DNA of 64,000 nucleotides from CAZGWE01 sp964529405 (GCA_964529405.1 CAZGWE010000002.1:28473-92472), one strand, 5' to 3'; counted from the first letter of the stretch, positions 14,483 to 23,482 are shown. Notes: a model not told the origin generated them from the letters alone. Translations and numbers: made by a program.

Positions 14483-15988
14483 ATGAGCAATTGGAAGTAT
14501 AAAAGGTTATTCGAAATTCTACCGGGCCTGATTGCCTGGATTTTTGTGCTGTCACCGATCGTCCTATCCCTTTTTGCCGCCCGTTTTTTGGCCGTCTATA
14601 TGATTTTCTATTTGAGCTACTGGCTGATTAAAACTTTTCTAATGTCCTACCGCTTAATTATCGGCTATCGTAATTTTAAGCGCGATATGGCCGTTGATTG
14701 GTTAAAACTAGTGGAAAAGGGCCGGTTCGATAAGAACTGGCGGAACATTTATCATCTTATCATTGTCCCGACGTACAAGGAGGACGTGAAAATTTTAGAA
14801 GCCTCGGTTGAGTCCGTTATCAATTCCGATTATCCAAAAGAACGGGTTATTTATGTTTTAGCGACCGAAGAAAGAGACAAAGACCGGGCCATGGCGAATG
14901 CCAGGATTCTGTCGGAAAAATATTCGAAGCAGTTAGGGGATTTTATTACCATCATGCATCCCAAGGATCTGATAGGTGAAATCATTGGCAAGGGGCCGAA
15001 TATTACTTACGCTGGCAAGAAGATGGTTAAATATTTTACCGACCGACAGATCGCCTTTGATAATGTCGTTGTAACAACGATGGATGCCGACAACATTATG
15101 GACAAAAAATATTTACCCTGTCTTACTTACAAATACTTGCAGGATGACGACCCGGTCCACAAGAGTTTCCAGCCCCTCCCGATGTACTTCAATAACATTT
15201 GGGACGTACCGGTACCGATGAGACTGATTGCTATGGGTTCCTCATTCTGGCAGTTAATCGTGGCGACCAGGCCATCCCGCTTAAGAAATTTTTCTGCCCA
15301 TGCCCAGAGTCTGGAGGCGCTTGTCAGGGTTGATTTTTGGTGCAAGATAACCATTGTGGAAGACGGCCACCAGTTTTGGCGAAGTTATTTTAAGTTTAAC
15401 GGCCGGCACGAAGTAGTGCCGATGTTCACGCCTATTTACCAAGATGCCGTTTTGGCCGATGGTTTGAAGGCGACAATGCGGGAGCAGTATCTTCAGAAAA
15501 AGCGCTGGGCTTGGGGTGTTTCCGATATTCCTTATGTCATGGAACACACGATCGGCAACAGCAATATTCCTTTTATTGACAGGTGGACCAACGCCCTGAT
15601 TCTTTGGGAGGCCCACATCAGCTGGTCAACAACATCGCTTATTTTAGCAACATCAGCTTGGTTGCCGTTAGCCTTAAATCCCGGTTTCAGAAACACGGTG
15701 CTCGCCTTCAACTTTCCCGGCATTTACTCAAGGCTTTTGACAGTGGCTTGGGTGGGTATGGTCACCTCCCTGATTATTTCGTCTCTGCTGGTTCCGCCCC
15801 ATAAAGGCAAAAAACCATTCTGGCGGATCGTTTTAGATTGGGTACTGACGCCAATAATTTTACCGTTTACCAATATCATTTTCTCTGCTTTTCCGGCACT
15901 CGAATCGCAAACCAGACTAATGCTTGGGAAGTATTTAGAATATAGGGTAACGGTTAAATCAATAAAAAGGTCGTTTATTGAGAAGTAA
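14483..15988 (+). CDS. Processive family 2 glycosyltransferase (cellulose synthase-like)
   Basis: Two N-terminal membrane helices, then a GT-A domain: VPTYKEDVKILEASVES (about residues 93-109), the DxD metal site TTMDADN (about 197-203), the acidic base region IVEDGHQFW (about 291-299), and QKKRWAWG (about 338-345) corresponding to QxxRW of processive enzymes. C-terminal membrane helices follow. It should transfer sugars from a nucleotide or lipid donor at the inner face of the membrane. The product polymer is unknown. It forms an operon-like series with the GT39 and ALG5-like genes downstream. Confidence 0.85.
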   Translation: MSNWKYKRLFEILPGLIAWIFVLSPIVLSLFAARFLAVYMIFYLSYWLIKTFLMSYRLIIGYRNFKRDMAVDWLKLVEKGRFDKNWRNIYHLIIVPTYKEDVKILEASVESVINSDYPKERVIYVLATEERDKDRAMANARILSEKYSKQLGDFITIMHPKDLIGEIIGKGPNITYAGKKMVKYFTDRQIAFDNVVVTTMDADNIMDKKYLPCLTYKYLQDDDPVHKSFQPLPMYFNNIWDVPVPMRLIAMGSSFWQLIVATRPSRLRNFSAHAQSLEALVRVDFWCKITIVEDGHQFWRSYFKFNGRHEVVPMFTPIYQDAVLADGLKATMREQYLQKKRWAWGVSDIPYVMEHTIGNSNIPFIDRWTNALILWEAHISWSTTSLILATSAWLPLALNPGFRNTVLAFNFPGIYSRLLTVAWVGMVTSLIISSLLVPPHKGKKPFWRIVLDWVLTPIILPFTNIIFSAFPALESQTRLMLGKYLEYRVTVKSIKRSFIEK

Positions 15989-16038
15989 CTTGAGGTTTGT
16001 GTTTTTAAAATTAAAAAATTATTTTTTGGAGGGTTGCT

Positions 16039-17883
16039 ATGCTGACTTTTTTAGACAGTTGGTCGGAAAAGAAAAAGAGAATTTGGACCAATGTTGCGGC
16101 AATCATACTCTTGTCGGTGATGTTTTTGCTCGCCTTTTTTTCTTCGAAGGGTATCTTGGGGGATCCTGGGGATTCCGGAACGGTAGATGAAATCGCCCAT
16201 ATTCCGTCGGGTTATACCTATGTCAAGGATAATGATTTTCGTTTAAACCCCGAGCATCCTCCTTTGGCTAAGGCTTTGGCTGGTCTATCGCTTGTTCTAA
16301 AAGGTTTCAGGGGGCCGGAGGCGGATTGGAGCTGGAGCGGCATAAACCAATGGGAGGCTGGCTGGTATATGCTCTACGAAGCCGGGAATGATCCTGCCAA
16401 TTTGCTGATTTGGGCTCGAGTTCCCATGATACTGCTTATGCTGCTTTTGGGCTACTTTATCTTTAAATGGGCCAAAGAGCTCTACGGTCGGAAAGTCGGT
16501 TTGCTCGTCTTGTTATTATTCGCTTTTTACCCCGATGTTTTGGCTCACGGCCGCTTGGTCACGACCGACATTGCCGCAGCCTTGGGTTTTGTTATTACGA
16601 TGTATTACTTCGACAAGATGATCGAGAATCGGACCAGCATGTCAATCGCTCTGGCATCAGTTGCCTTTGCCCTGGCCCAGCTTTTGAAATTTTCATCATT
16701 TTTACTCTTTGGCATTCTCTTAATTCTTATTGTCATTCGAGCTTATCAAGAACGGCAAGACGGTTTGTGGCCTAAATTCATGGCCTACTTTAAAGATTAT
16801 CTTTTGGTTTGCGTCCTCTCGTTATTGTTGGTTTGGCTTGTTTATATTCCCTTTGTTTGGCAAACACCGGTTTCTGTTGAGCACGAAGTAATTGAAAGGA
16901 ATCTGACCAGCGATCCGGCAACCCTGATTTTCCGCAACTTTCTTCACTTGTTCGAGGGTAACGTGGCCGCCAGAGCGCTCGGCCACTATTTTTTGGGCAT
17001 CTTCCTGGTGGTGGCTCGGGTTGGCGGAGGCAACGCCACCTTTGCTTTAAATAATGTCGCAGAAAAGTCAATTAGCTGGTTCTTTCCATTTGCCTGGTTG
17101 GTTAAGACGCCAATTACCATTATATTATTGGTGCTGGCATCGCTTTTTGTTGTCATAAAAAACCGTTTCAAATTCAATGATAAGGGTTCCTGGAAAATGT
17201 GGCTAATCTTAATGCCGATAATCGTTTACTGGGCTTTTACCTTGAAGGGGTCATTGAATATCGGTATCAGGCATTTGATGCCAACTATACCGTTTGTGCT
17301 TTTGCTGATCGGCTGGTTGATGAACCGGATGATTAAGGCAAAAAAACCGGCCGGTGTTTATATCGGAATTTTGTCTGCGCTGATCGTTTTTATGATGTAT
17401 CATACTTTGTCATACTTTCCGCAATATATCAGTTACTTTAATAATTTTGTGCCGCGCGACCAACGTTATAAGTATTTAGTGGACTCCTCCCTCGACTGGG
17501 GACAGGATTTGCTTCGATTGAAAAATTATATTAAAGACAACGACATTAAGGATATAAAAATTGATTATTTCGGCGGTTCGGTGCCATCGTATTATATCCG
17601 GGAAGCCAGTGAATGGCACAGCTCTTACGGTCCGACAACCGGCTGGCTGGCTGTTTCGTCCACCTACTATCAATCATCAAAATTGTACGGGCCGAAGGAA
17701 AAGAAGTGGTCTTATGAATGGTTAGACAACTTTACTCCCGAGGCTGTGGTTGGCGGGTCTATACTCGTTTATAATATTACGCCGCAGGATTTGGCCAAGT
17801 ATCCGCCCAAATCCTCTTACCGTATTGAAAAAATAGATCCTGTCGGTAGTTTGGACATCGAGAAAAAGAAAGTTGGGCTATAA
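16039..17883 (+). CDS. GT39/PMT-like membrane glycosyltransferase
   Basis: 614 residues with about ten transmembrane helices. The first extracytoplasmic loop has the acidic signature VDEIAHIPSGYTYVKDNDFRLNPEHPPLAKAL (DE and the HPP element) typical of the PMT/ArnT-type superfamily, which use polyprenyl-phosphate sugars. The C-terminal soluble part (from about 470; LDSSLDWGQDLLRLKNYI) is also seen in this group. GGAGG lies before the ATG. The adjacent ALG5/DPM1-like enzyme would provide the lipid-linked sugar, suggesting protein or glycan glycosylation outside the membrane. Confidence 0.8.
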   Translation: MLTFLDSWSEKKKRIWTNVAAIILLSVMFLLAFFSSKGILGDPGDSGTVDEIAHIPSGYTYVKDNDFRLNPEHPPLAKALAGLSLVLKGFRGPEADWSWSGINQWEAGWYMLYEAGNDPANLLIWARVPMILLMLLLGYFIFKWAKELYGRKVGLLVLLLFAFYPDVLAHGRLVTTDIAAALGFVITMYYFDKMIENRTSMSIALASVAFALAQLLKFSSFLLFGILLILIVIRAYQERQDGLWPKFMAYFKDYLLVCVLSLLLVWLVYIPFVWQTPVSVEHEVIERNLTSDPATLIFRNFLHLFEGNVAARALGHYFLGIFLVVARVGGGNATFALNNVAEKSISWFFPFAWLVKTPITIILLVLASLFVVIKNRFKFNDKGSWKMWLILMPIIVYWAFTLKGSLNIGIRHLMPTIPFVLLLIGWLMNRMIKAKKPAGVYIGILSALIVFMMYHTLSYFPQYISYFNNFVPRDQRYKYLVDSSLDWGQDLLRLKNYIKDNDIKDIKIDYFGGSVPSYYIREASEWHSSYGPTTGWLAVSSTYYQSSKLYGPKEKKWSYEWLDNFTPEAVVGGSILVYNITPQDLAKYPPKSSYRIEKIDPVGSLDIEKKKVGL

Positions 17884-17898
17884 GCGAAAGGTGCAAAT

Positions 17899-18627
17899 AT
17901 GAAGCATGAACCTTATTTATCAATCGTTGTTCCGGCATATAAGGAAAAGGACCGGATCCATTTGATTTTAGAAGCGATTATTCGCTACCGGAAGCGTGTT
18001 GATTTTGACATTGAAACCATTGTGGTGGTTGACGGGTCTCCGGACGGGACATCGGCAGCAGCCGAAGAGTTCGCCGGCAAACTTGAAGGTCTTAGGGTTA
18101 TTGATCGAAAGGAGAACAGGGGTAAGGGTTACACCGTCAAGGAGGGTATGCTCAAGGCAAGGGGGAGATATCTGCTTTTTGCCGATGCCGACAATTCAAC
18201 CCCGATCGAGCAGGCTGATAAATTGCTAAAATATATTGAAAAGTATGAAGTCGTCATCGGTTCAAGGTATAATAACGGGGGCAGGGAAGCGAGACCGCAA
18301 CCGATTCACCGGATTATCGGCAGCCGGGCCCTAAATTTAATTATCCAGCTGCTAACGGTGCCGGGAATCAAAGATACGCAGTGCGGTTTTAAATTATTTC
18401 AACGGGAAGCGGCTAAAAAAATTTTTCAGCGCCAGACCTTTGAACGATTCTCTTTCGATATCGAGATATTAGCCATTGCTAAAAAGTGTGGTTTCAGAGT
18501 TTATGAAGCGGGTATTATGTGGTATGATAATCCCCATTCGACTGTTAATCCGATCAAAGACGGTTTGCGTATGATTAAAGACGCCTGGCAGGTGAGGAAA
18601 AATATCGTAGCGGGAAAGTATAAATAG
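17899..18627 (+). CDS. Dolichyl-phosphate glycosyltransferase-like GT2 (ALG5/DPM1-like)
   Basis: 242 residues, soluble GT-A fold: SIVVPAYKEKDRI (about 8-20), VVVDGSPDGT, RKENRGKGYTVKEGM and the DxD motif FADADNSTP (about 94-102), then GSRYNNG and DTQCGFKLFQ, which are characteristic of ALG5-like polyprenyl-phosphate glucosyl- or mannosyltransferases. It makes lipid-phosphate sugars from nucleotide sugars. It starts 15 nt after the GT39-like gene, the likely user of its product. Confidence 0.88.
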   Translation: MKHEPYLSIVVPAYKEKDRIHLILEAIIRYRKRVDFDIETIVVVDGSPDGTSAAAEEFAGKLEGLRVIDRKENRGKGYTVKEGMLKARGRYLLFADADNSTPIEQADKLLKYIEKYEVVIGSRYNNGGREARPQPIHRIIGSRALNLIIQLLTVPGIKDTQCGFKLFQREAAKKIFQRQTFERFSFDIEILAIAKKCGFRVYEAGIMWYDNPHSTVNPIKDGLRMIKDAWQVRKNIVAGKYK

Positions 18628-18741
18628 AATTGTGAAGTATATATTGCGCGCGGAGGCAAGATAATCGTAATAGTTTGCTGCCTAAGTTACAATTCCTAAT
18701 TCATCATTTTAAATTTTGGCGGTTGTTTCAGGTCAGTGAGG

Positions 18742-18770
18742 TTGACCTTAGATTTAAATTTGGGTACAAT
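18742..18770 (+). promoter_or_regulatory. Promoter of tRNA-Pro (UGG)
   Basis: TTGACC (18742-18747), 17-bp spacer, TACAAT (18765-18770). A second TATAAT at 18779-18784 is also near. Confidence 0.65.
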
Positions 18771-18821
18771 AATTTTGTTATAATTTCTGTCCTCCAAAAC
18801 TAATGAATCGTTTTTCCGTGC

Positions 18822-18898
18822 CGGGGAGTAGCGTAGTCTGGTATCGCGCATCGTTTGGGACGATGAGGTCGCAGGTTCAAATCCTGTCTCCCCGACCA
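18822..18898 (+). tRNA. tRNA-Pro (UGG)
   Basis: Acceptor CGGGGAG pairs with CTCCCCG, the anticodon loop is TTTGGGA (TGG), and CCA is encoded. Confidence 0.95.
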
Positions 18899-18962
18899 CC
18901 ACTAATCTTTTAAATTCAATTGCTCGTTGCTAGATAACACACATCCTAAACGCGCTTGATAT

Positions 18963-21122
18963 TTAAAGTCTTGACTCTATCCGTTTCAAGAGAACCGCGT
19001 TTGTAGCCACGATGATCGATGAGGCCGACATTAATAAAGCTGAGATCTCCGGGCGAAGTATGATACCGTATGCAGTATAGAAAACTCCGGCGGCCACGGG
19101 TATGGCTAAGATATTATAGATAGAGGCCCAGAAAAGGTTTTGCTTCATTTTGCCAACCGTGGCTCGGCTAAGTTTCATTGCTCTGACAATGTCATACGGA
19201 TCTGATTTCATTAGAACTATATTGCCAGTTTCTATGGCTACGTCCGTTCCTGTGCCAATAGCAATACCAATATCGGCTTGGGCCAGAGCCGGGGCATCAT
19301 TGATGCCATCGCCTACCATCGCTACAAATTTGCCTTCTGCCTGCAATTTTTTAACATAATTTGCTTTATCTTGAGGCAAAACTTCAGCAAAGACCCGGTC
19401 AATTCCAAGTTGTTTTCCGATTGCCTCAGCCGTTTGTTTATTGTCGCCGGTAATCATTGCTACTTCTAATCCTAGCTTTTTTAGCTCAGAAATAGTTTGT
19501 TTAGCATTTGATCTAACAACATCGGCAGCACCGAGTACTCCGGCAAGCTGGCCATTGATTGCGAGAAGTATTAAGGTCTTGCCATCGTTCAATAATTTAT
19601 CAATCTCAGCTTGTAGCGGCGCAGTCTTAATCTTTCTTTCGTTCATCAATCTGACTGTACCAATCAGGAGACGGTTTTCCTCGATATCGGCCTCAATACC
19701 CAATCCGGCCAAAGAGGTGAAATTTTTAACCTGCAGAGCATACGGTATAGAACGTTTATTCGCTTCGGCAATAACTGCCTGGCTTAATGGGTGGCCGGAC
19801 TTTGATTCGGCGGCAGCCGCTAAACGCACCAGATCATACAGCTTAATACCTTTGGCCGGTATTACATCGGTGATTTGCGGTTTTCCGGCTGTAAGCGTCC
19901 CTGTCTTATCAAGAGCGATGGCAGTAATTTTCGATGTATTTTCGAGCGTTGCCGCATCCTTAATTAAAATATTGTGTTTTGCTCCAATACCTGTTCCGAC
20001 AGCTACCGCAGTTGGAGTGGCCAAACCCAAAGCGTCAGGACAAGCGATTACCACTGCTGAAACGGCAAAGGTCAGGGCGGTAATCAAGGTCACGCCGGCA
20101 AAGAAGTACCAACCAAAGAAGGTAGTGAGACCGGCAACAATAGCTAGAACAACAAGCCAGGCAGCTGCCCTATCGGCAATTCGTTGGCCGGGAGCTTTAG
20201 AGTTCTGGGCAGTCTCGACCATCTTGATGATTTGGGCCAGTACTGTATTGGAGCCGACTTGTGTTGCCCTAAATTCGACAGAACCGGTTTGATTAACCGA
20301 TCCACCGATAACTTGATCGCCTGCCCTTTTCTCAACCGGCATAGATTCGCCGGTTACCAGCGACTCGTCAATTGAGCTCGTACCCTCGATGATCTCACCG
20401 TCAACCGGTACTTTGTCGCCGGGTTTCAAGACGACAATGTCGCCTTCGACAATTTCGGCGCTTGGTATAACAACTTCTTTGCCATCCCGAATTACGGTCG
20501 CTTTGGGCGGTACTAAGTCAAAAAGGGCGCGCAAAGCATCAGATGTACCGCGGCGGGAACGCATCTCCATCCAGTGGCCGAAAAGGACGAAAGTAACAAG
20601 TAAAGCCGCCGCTTCATAAAAGGTCTCTCCGCCGATGGTGAGAGTTAACAGAACACTAAAAAGATAGGCGGCCAGGACTCCGGTTGCAATCAGAACCGAC
20701 ATATTGAGCCTTTTGCTTTTCAGAGAGTGATAGGCACCCGTCACAAAGATAGAGCCGGCCCAAAAAACAACAGGGGTAGTTAGAATCAATAAAATCCAAT
20801 TGACAGGAATCGGCGCCGGCAAGTTTATTTTTAAGATATTTGCCCCGACTGGTGAATATAGAAATATAGGAATTGAAAGAATGAGTGAAATCCAAAACCG
20901 CCGGCGCATATCCGCCTCCATCTCCTTGGCCATCTGCGGGTTGGTCATGGCTGCCTCGTGGTCCATGTGGGGCATCGATTGCATGTCATGGGCCGAATGA
21001 TCCATTTTCATACCAGCCATATTGTGCTTGGACATATCGTGGCCGGAATGATCCATCATTCCCATGTCGTCCATCTCATGTTTAGAGTGATCCATCGTTT
21101 TGTGATCCTTTGGGTGCTCCAT
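18963..21122 (-). CDS. P1B-type heavy-metal ATPase with His/Met-rich N-terminus and CPD motif (CopB-like)
   Basis: 719 residues. The first 60 residues are a His/Met/Asp-rich metal-binding tail with no HMA domain. Membrane helices, the actuator TGES, DKTGT (about 402-406), the GHPLSQA nucleotide site and GDGIND (about 604) are all intact. The ion-pathway motif in the sixth helix is CPD (IACPDALG, about residue 362), where CopA has CPC and classical CopB has CPH. The overall form is CopB-like, so it probably exports copper or a related cation, but specificity is uncertain. It starts 12 nt after the ABC ATPase gene and closes the copper island. Confidence 0.88.
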   Translation of the reverse strand: MEHPKDHKTMDHSKHEMDDMGMMDHSGHDMSKHNMAGMKMDHSAHDMQSMPHMDHEAAMTNPQMAKEMEADMRRRFWISLILSIPIFLYSPVGANILKINLPAPIPVNWILLILTTPVVFWAGSIFVTGAYHSLKSKRLNMSVLIATGVLAAYLFSVLLTLTIGGETFYEAAALLVTFVLFGHWMEMRSRRGTSDALRALFDLVPPKATVIRDGKEVVIPSAEIVEGDIVVLKPGDKVPVDGEIIEGTSSIDESLVTGESMPVEKRAGDQVIGGSVNQTGSVEFRATQVGSNTVLAQIIKMVETAQNSKAPGQRIADRAAAWLVVLAIVAGLTTFFGWYFFAGVTLITALTFAVSAVVIACPDALGLATPTAVAVGTGIGAKHNILIKDAATLENTSKITAIALDKTGTLTAGKPQITDVIPAKGIKLYDLVRLAAAAESKSGHPLSQAVIAEANKRSIPYALQVKNFTSLAGLGIEADIEENRLLIGTVRLMNERKIKTAPLQAEIDKLLNDGKTLILLAINGQLAGVLGAADVVRSNAKQTISELKKLGLEVAMITGDNKQTAEAIGKQLGIDRVFAEVLPQDKANYVKKLQAEGKFVAMVGDGINDAPALAQADIGIAIGTGTDVAIETGNIVLMKSDPYDIVRAMKLSRATVGKMKQNLFWASIYNILAIPVAAGVFYTAYGIILRPEISALLMSASSIIVATNAVLLKRIESRL

Positions 21123-21134
21123 AATTAAAATCCT

Positions 21135-21947
21135 TTATCCTGAATGATGATGTTTCATCGTGCAAACTTCTCCGTGGCGGCCTTTTTCTTCCCTGACCAG
21201 TTTGCCGTCTTCTATATATAGAACTTTGTGGGCAACGTCTTTGATACGTTCGTCGTGGCTAACAATAATAACTGTCTTTTGTTGTTCGCAACCAATTGAG
21301 CAAAAGAGCCGCATGACTTCGTGACCGATTTTAGAGTCGAGGTTCGCGGTCGGCTCATCAGCCAAAATAATCTTTGGATTGTTTACCAATGCCCGGGCAA
21401 TCGAAACGCGTTGTTTTTCACCACCGGAGAGGTTGCGCGGAAGGTTATTTAGTCGGTCATTCATTTCGAGTTTTATTAATGTCTCCCGAGCTTTTTTAAA
21501 AGCATCATACTTTTTCATACCAGTCGCAATCAAAGGCACCGCCACATTCTCAAGAGCGGTTAAGGATGACAAGAGATTAAAAGATTGAAAAACAAAGCCA
21601 AGATTATTAAGTCGAAACTGAGGTAACTCGGCCTCCGACATTTTAGCTAAATCAGTAGCTCCTCCTGTTGTCATCCTCGGGCAGGCAACGCCATGACCCG
21701 GGGATCTTGGTATTTGATAGATTTCCGCCTCTGCGGGAATGACGGAGTTGAATTGTATTGCACCCGATGATGGTTTTAAGAGTGCCCCCATCATCGTCAA
21801 TAAAGTGGTCTTGCCGGAACCTGATGGTCCCATAACCAAAACAATTTCGCTCTTACTAATATCAAGCGTAATATCATCCACGGCCTTGACCTGCGTGTGC
21901 CCCGAACCGTAAATTTTAGATAAGTTTTTGATTTGCAGAATTGACAT
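21135..21947 (-). CDS. MacB/LolD-type ABC ATPase carrying an in-frame repeat insertion
   Basis: 270 residues, about 30 more than usual. Walker A GPSGSGKTT (about 40-48), the Q-loop FVFQSFNLL, signature NLSGGEKQRVSIARAL and Walker B ILADEPTANLDS are intact. Between the Walker A helix and the Q-loop (about residues 67-94) lies an extra segment SVIPAEAEIYQIPRS continuing to ACPRMTTGGA, which is the translation of a dispersed palindromic repeat. The matching permease is the FtsX-like gene at 23487, now separated by the HAD, KilA-N and GIY-YIG region. Such pairs move or release substrates at the membrane. Whether the inserted loop is tolerated is unknown. Confidence 0.88.
   Translation of the reverse strand: MSILQIKNLSKIYGSGHTQVKAVDDITLDISKSEIVLVMGPSGSGKTTLLTMMGALLKPSSGAIQFNSVIPAEAEIYQIPRSPGHGVACPRMTTGGATDLAKMSEAELPQFRLNNLGFVFQSFNLLSSLTALENVAVPLIATGMKKYDAFKKARETLIKLEMNDRLNNLPRNLSGGEKQRVSIARALVNNPKIILADEPTANLDSKIGHEVMRLFCSIGCEQQKTVIIVSHDERIKDVAHKVLYIEDGKLVREEKGRHGEVCTMKHHHSG
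21669..21745. repeat. Palindromic MITE-like repeat (VIPAxAxI family) inside the ABC ATPase gene
   Basis: The ends are inverted (tgtcatcctcgg at the left, cgggaatgacgg at the right). Translated on the minus strand it gives VIPAEAEIYQIPRS, the hallmark of a repeat family known from many bacterial genomes. The frame is kept through it. Confidence 0.8.
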
Positions 21948-22030
21948 TATTTTCCCCGATTAGTTTAGCGTTTGCAATAATTGTTATCCCGTCGGCGGAC
22001 TTATGGTAGGCTCTAATGGAGTTTGCTTTT

Positions 22031-22109
22031 TGTCATCCTGAGGGAGTCTTCGACCGAAGGATCTCTCTATATTACCGACAAGAGATTCTTCGTTCCACTC
22101 AGAATGACA
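22031..22109. repeat. MITE-like palindromic repeat, copy A
   Basis: The left end tgtcatcctgag and right end ctcagaatgaca are imperfect inverted repeats, with gaccgaaggatct and agagattcttcg inside. The last codons and stop of the GIY-YIG ORF lie within it. Confidence 0.8.
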
Positions 22110-22410
22110 GATTATTGGCCAGATCTTCCCATTTAGGATTAATACTCTCGATTAATTCAATCTTTCTCTTTCTCAACCACCCCTTGATCTTTTTCTTAGC
22201 CGCAATTGCTTCATTGATATCGCTGAATTCTTGATGGTAAACCAATTTTGTTAAATTATATTTGCTCGTGAACCCGGGTATCAATTTGTTTTTATGCTCA
22301 TAAATGCGCCGTTCGAGATTATTGGTTACGCCAGCATATAAAACGGTATTTATCTTATTCGTCACAATGTAAACCCAATATGATTTCACCGCAACTCCAT
22401 TGTATGTCAT
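22099..22410 (-). CDS. GIY-YIG domain nuclease-like protein (about 100 aa)
   Basis: The core reads YWVYIVTNKINTVLYAGVTNN with the following LERRIYEHK, giving the GIY-YIG-type (here VYI and YAG) and Arg elements of the UvrC/YhbQ-like superfamily; the Glu region LVYHQEFSDINEAIAAKKKIK follows. The protein is a single small domain. The first ATG (22410) lies in sequence like a repeat end, so GTG at 22389 is an alternative start. The stop TGA is supplied by repeat copy A. It is flanked by copies A and B. Confidence 0.85.
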   Translation of the reverse strand: MTYNGVAVKSYWVYIVTNKINTVLYAGVTNNLERRIYEHKNKLIPGFTSKYNLTKLVYHQEFSDINEAIAAKKKIKGWLRKRKIELIESINPKWEDLANNLSF

Positions 22411-22424
22411 CCTTAATCTCTCAC

Positions 22425-22532
22425 TGTCATCCTGAACGAACGTGAAGGATCTCGCCCTCGTGCGATCAAGAGATTCTTCGCGAAATTTACCCTGAGCCTG
22501 CCGAATGGGACACTACATCACTCGGAATGACA
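22425..22532. repeat. MITE-like palindromic repeat, copy B
   Basis: tgtcatcctgaac at the left and ctcggaatgaca at the right, with gaaggatct and agattcttcgcg inside. At 108 bp it is longer than copy A. Confidence 0.78.
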
Positions 22533-22561
22533 ATTAAAATGTTGACCCAATCTATCCCCTT

Positions 22562-22600
22562 TGTCATCCTGAGGGAGTCTTCGACCGAAGGATCCCTGTT
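22562..22600. repeat. MITE-like repeat, partial copy C, at the break of the KilA-N gene
   Basis: Its first 35 bp repeat the left end of copy A almost exactly (tgtcatcctgagggagtctt and gaccgaaggatc). The right half is missing; KilA-N sequence begins instead. Confidence 0.7.
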
Positions 22601-22826
22601 TAACCGCATCGAATTCGACGCCTTTAAATTTAGGGTTATTTATCGTTTCCTACAGACCTAAAAATTCGATTGTGCTACGATTACGCATCCGGTTTTGGAT
22701 AATATAATTGGTGCGCTCTTTATCTCTATACCTGACAATATCGGTTAACGATATAAAATCAGCTTCATTAACGGTTTGGAACGAAACTTCGATGTCTTTA
22801 ACTTTTACAGTTTCTCTTGGTGTCAT
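22601..22826 (-). pseudogene. KilA-N domain gene fragment with nonsense codon, cut by repeat C
   Basis: On the minus strand, from ATG 22826, the frame reads TPRETVKVKDIEVSFQ, then ADFISLTDIVRYRDKERTNY and QNRMRNRSTIEFLGL. These are clear KilA-N DNA-binding domain features (ISLTDIVRY, NRSTIEFLG). TAG at 22650-22652 stops it; after the stop the same frame continues ETINNPKFKGVEFDAVK, still homologous in style, until repeat copy C begins. The start overlaps the HAD gene stop (ATGA). The gene is inactive or makes only a short peptide. Confidence 0.78.
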
Positions 22827-23482
22827 GCGACTTTCTTTTCTTCCTTGTCCAAGCGGCTCAACGTTTCAATAACCTGAGCCTCATTCTCAGTTCGGAATAC
22901 TTGGCCGCCGAGTTTTCTAAACATTTGGCAATTTATTTCACTGTCGTCGATTAAGACTGACTTTTTAAAATTGACGCGTAACTTTTTTAATGTATCACGG
23001 AAAAATTTACCATTGTTTGTTTTTTTAAGTTGGTGAAGTTCACAGGAACAATGCAATTCATCGAATGTTTCTGCAAGTTGCGGCTTTGCCGGCAAAGTGA
23101 ATCTAATAAAGCTATCCATATTATCGGTGACGAGTATGCAATACCATTCTCTCTTTAATTTTTTTATCTCTGCTAAAATTTTTGTTGATATGTCTAATTC
23201 CTTACAATCGGACTGAAAAACATTAAATAATTCATCAAATGGAATTCCTGTTCTATCTGATATTATTTGATGAATTTGTTCGCTGGAATATTTACCAATC
23301 ATCCAGTCGTCAACAAGTCCCTGAATTTTACTATCGCTCTTAAACAAAAGATTTTCAATAATCTCAAAATGTGAAGCAAGAGCGTGGTTTGGGTTTTGCA
23401 GACTCATCCAAAATGGCTTGTAAGAAATAACTCCGTTAAAATCAACAAATAAAACTTGCTTGATTTGTTCGTGCTTTTCCAT
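22823..23482 (-). CDS. HAD-superfamily hydrolase-like protein
   Basis: 219 residues. Motif I is VDFNGVIS, keeping the nucleophile Asp but with Asn in place of the usual second Asp. Motif II is ILVTDNMDSF and motif IV LIDDSEINCQMFRKLGG. A helical cap lies between I and II. This is the IA-type HAD arrangement (phosphatase or dehalogenase-like). The DxN form suggests altered or weak phosphatase chemistry. ATG 23482 is preferred, 4 nt after the permease stop; a TTG-type start upstream would overlap that gene. Confidence 0.75.
   Translation of the reverse strand: MEKHEQIKQVLFVDFNGVISYKPFWMSLQNPNHALASHFEIIENLLFKSDSKIQGLVDDWMIGKYSSEQIHQIISDRTGIPFDELFNVFQSDCKELDISTKILAEIKKLKREWYCILVTDNMDSFIRFTLPAKPQLAETFDELHCSCELHQLKKTNNGKFFRDTLKKLRVNFKKSVLIDDSEINCQMFRKLGGQVFRTENEAQVIETLSRLDKEEKKVA

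Noticed and set aside
22031..22600. CRISPR array
   Set aside because: The repeats are few, palindromic, unequal in length and not regularly spaced; no cas gene is near. No CRISPR was seen elsewhere in the window.
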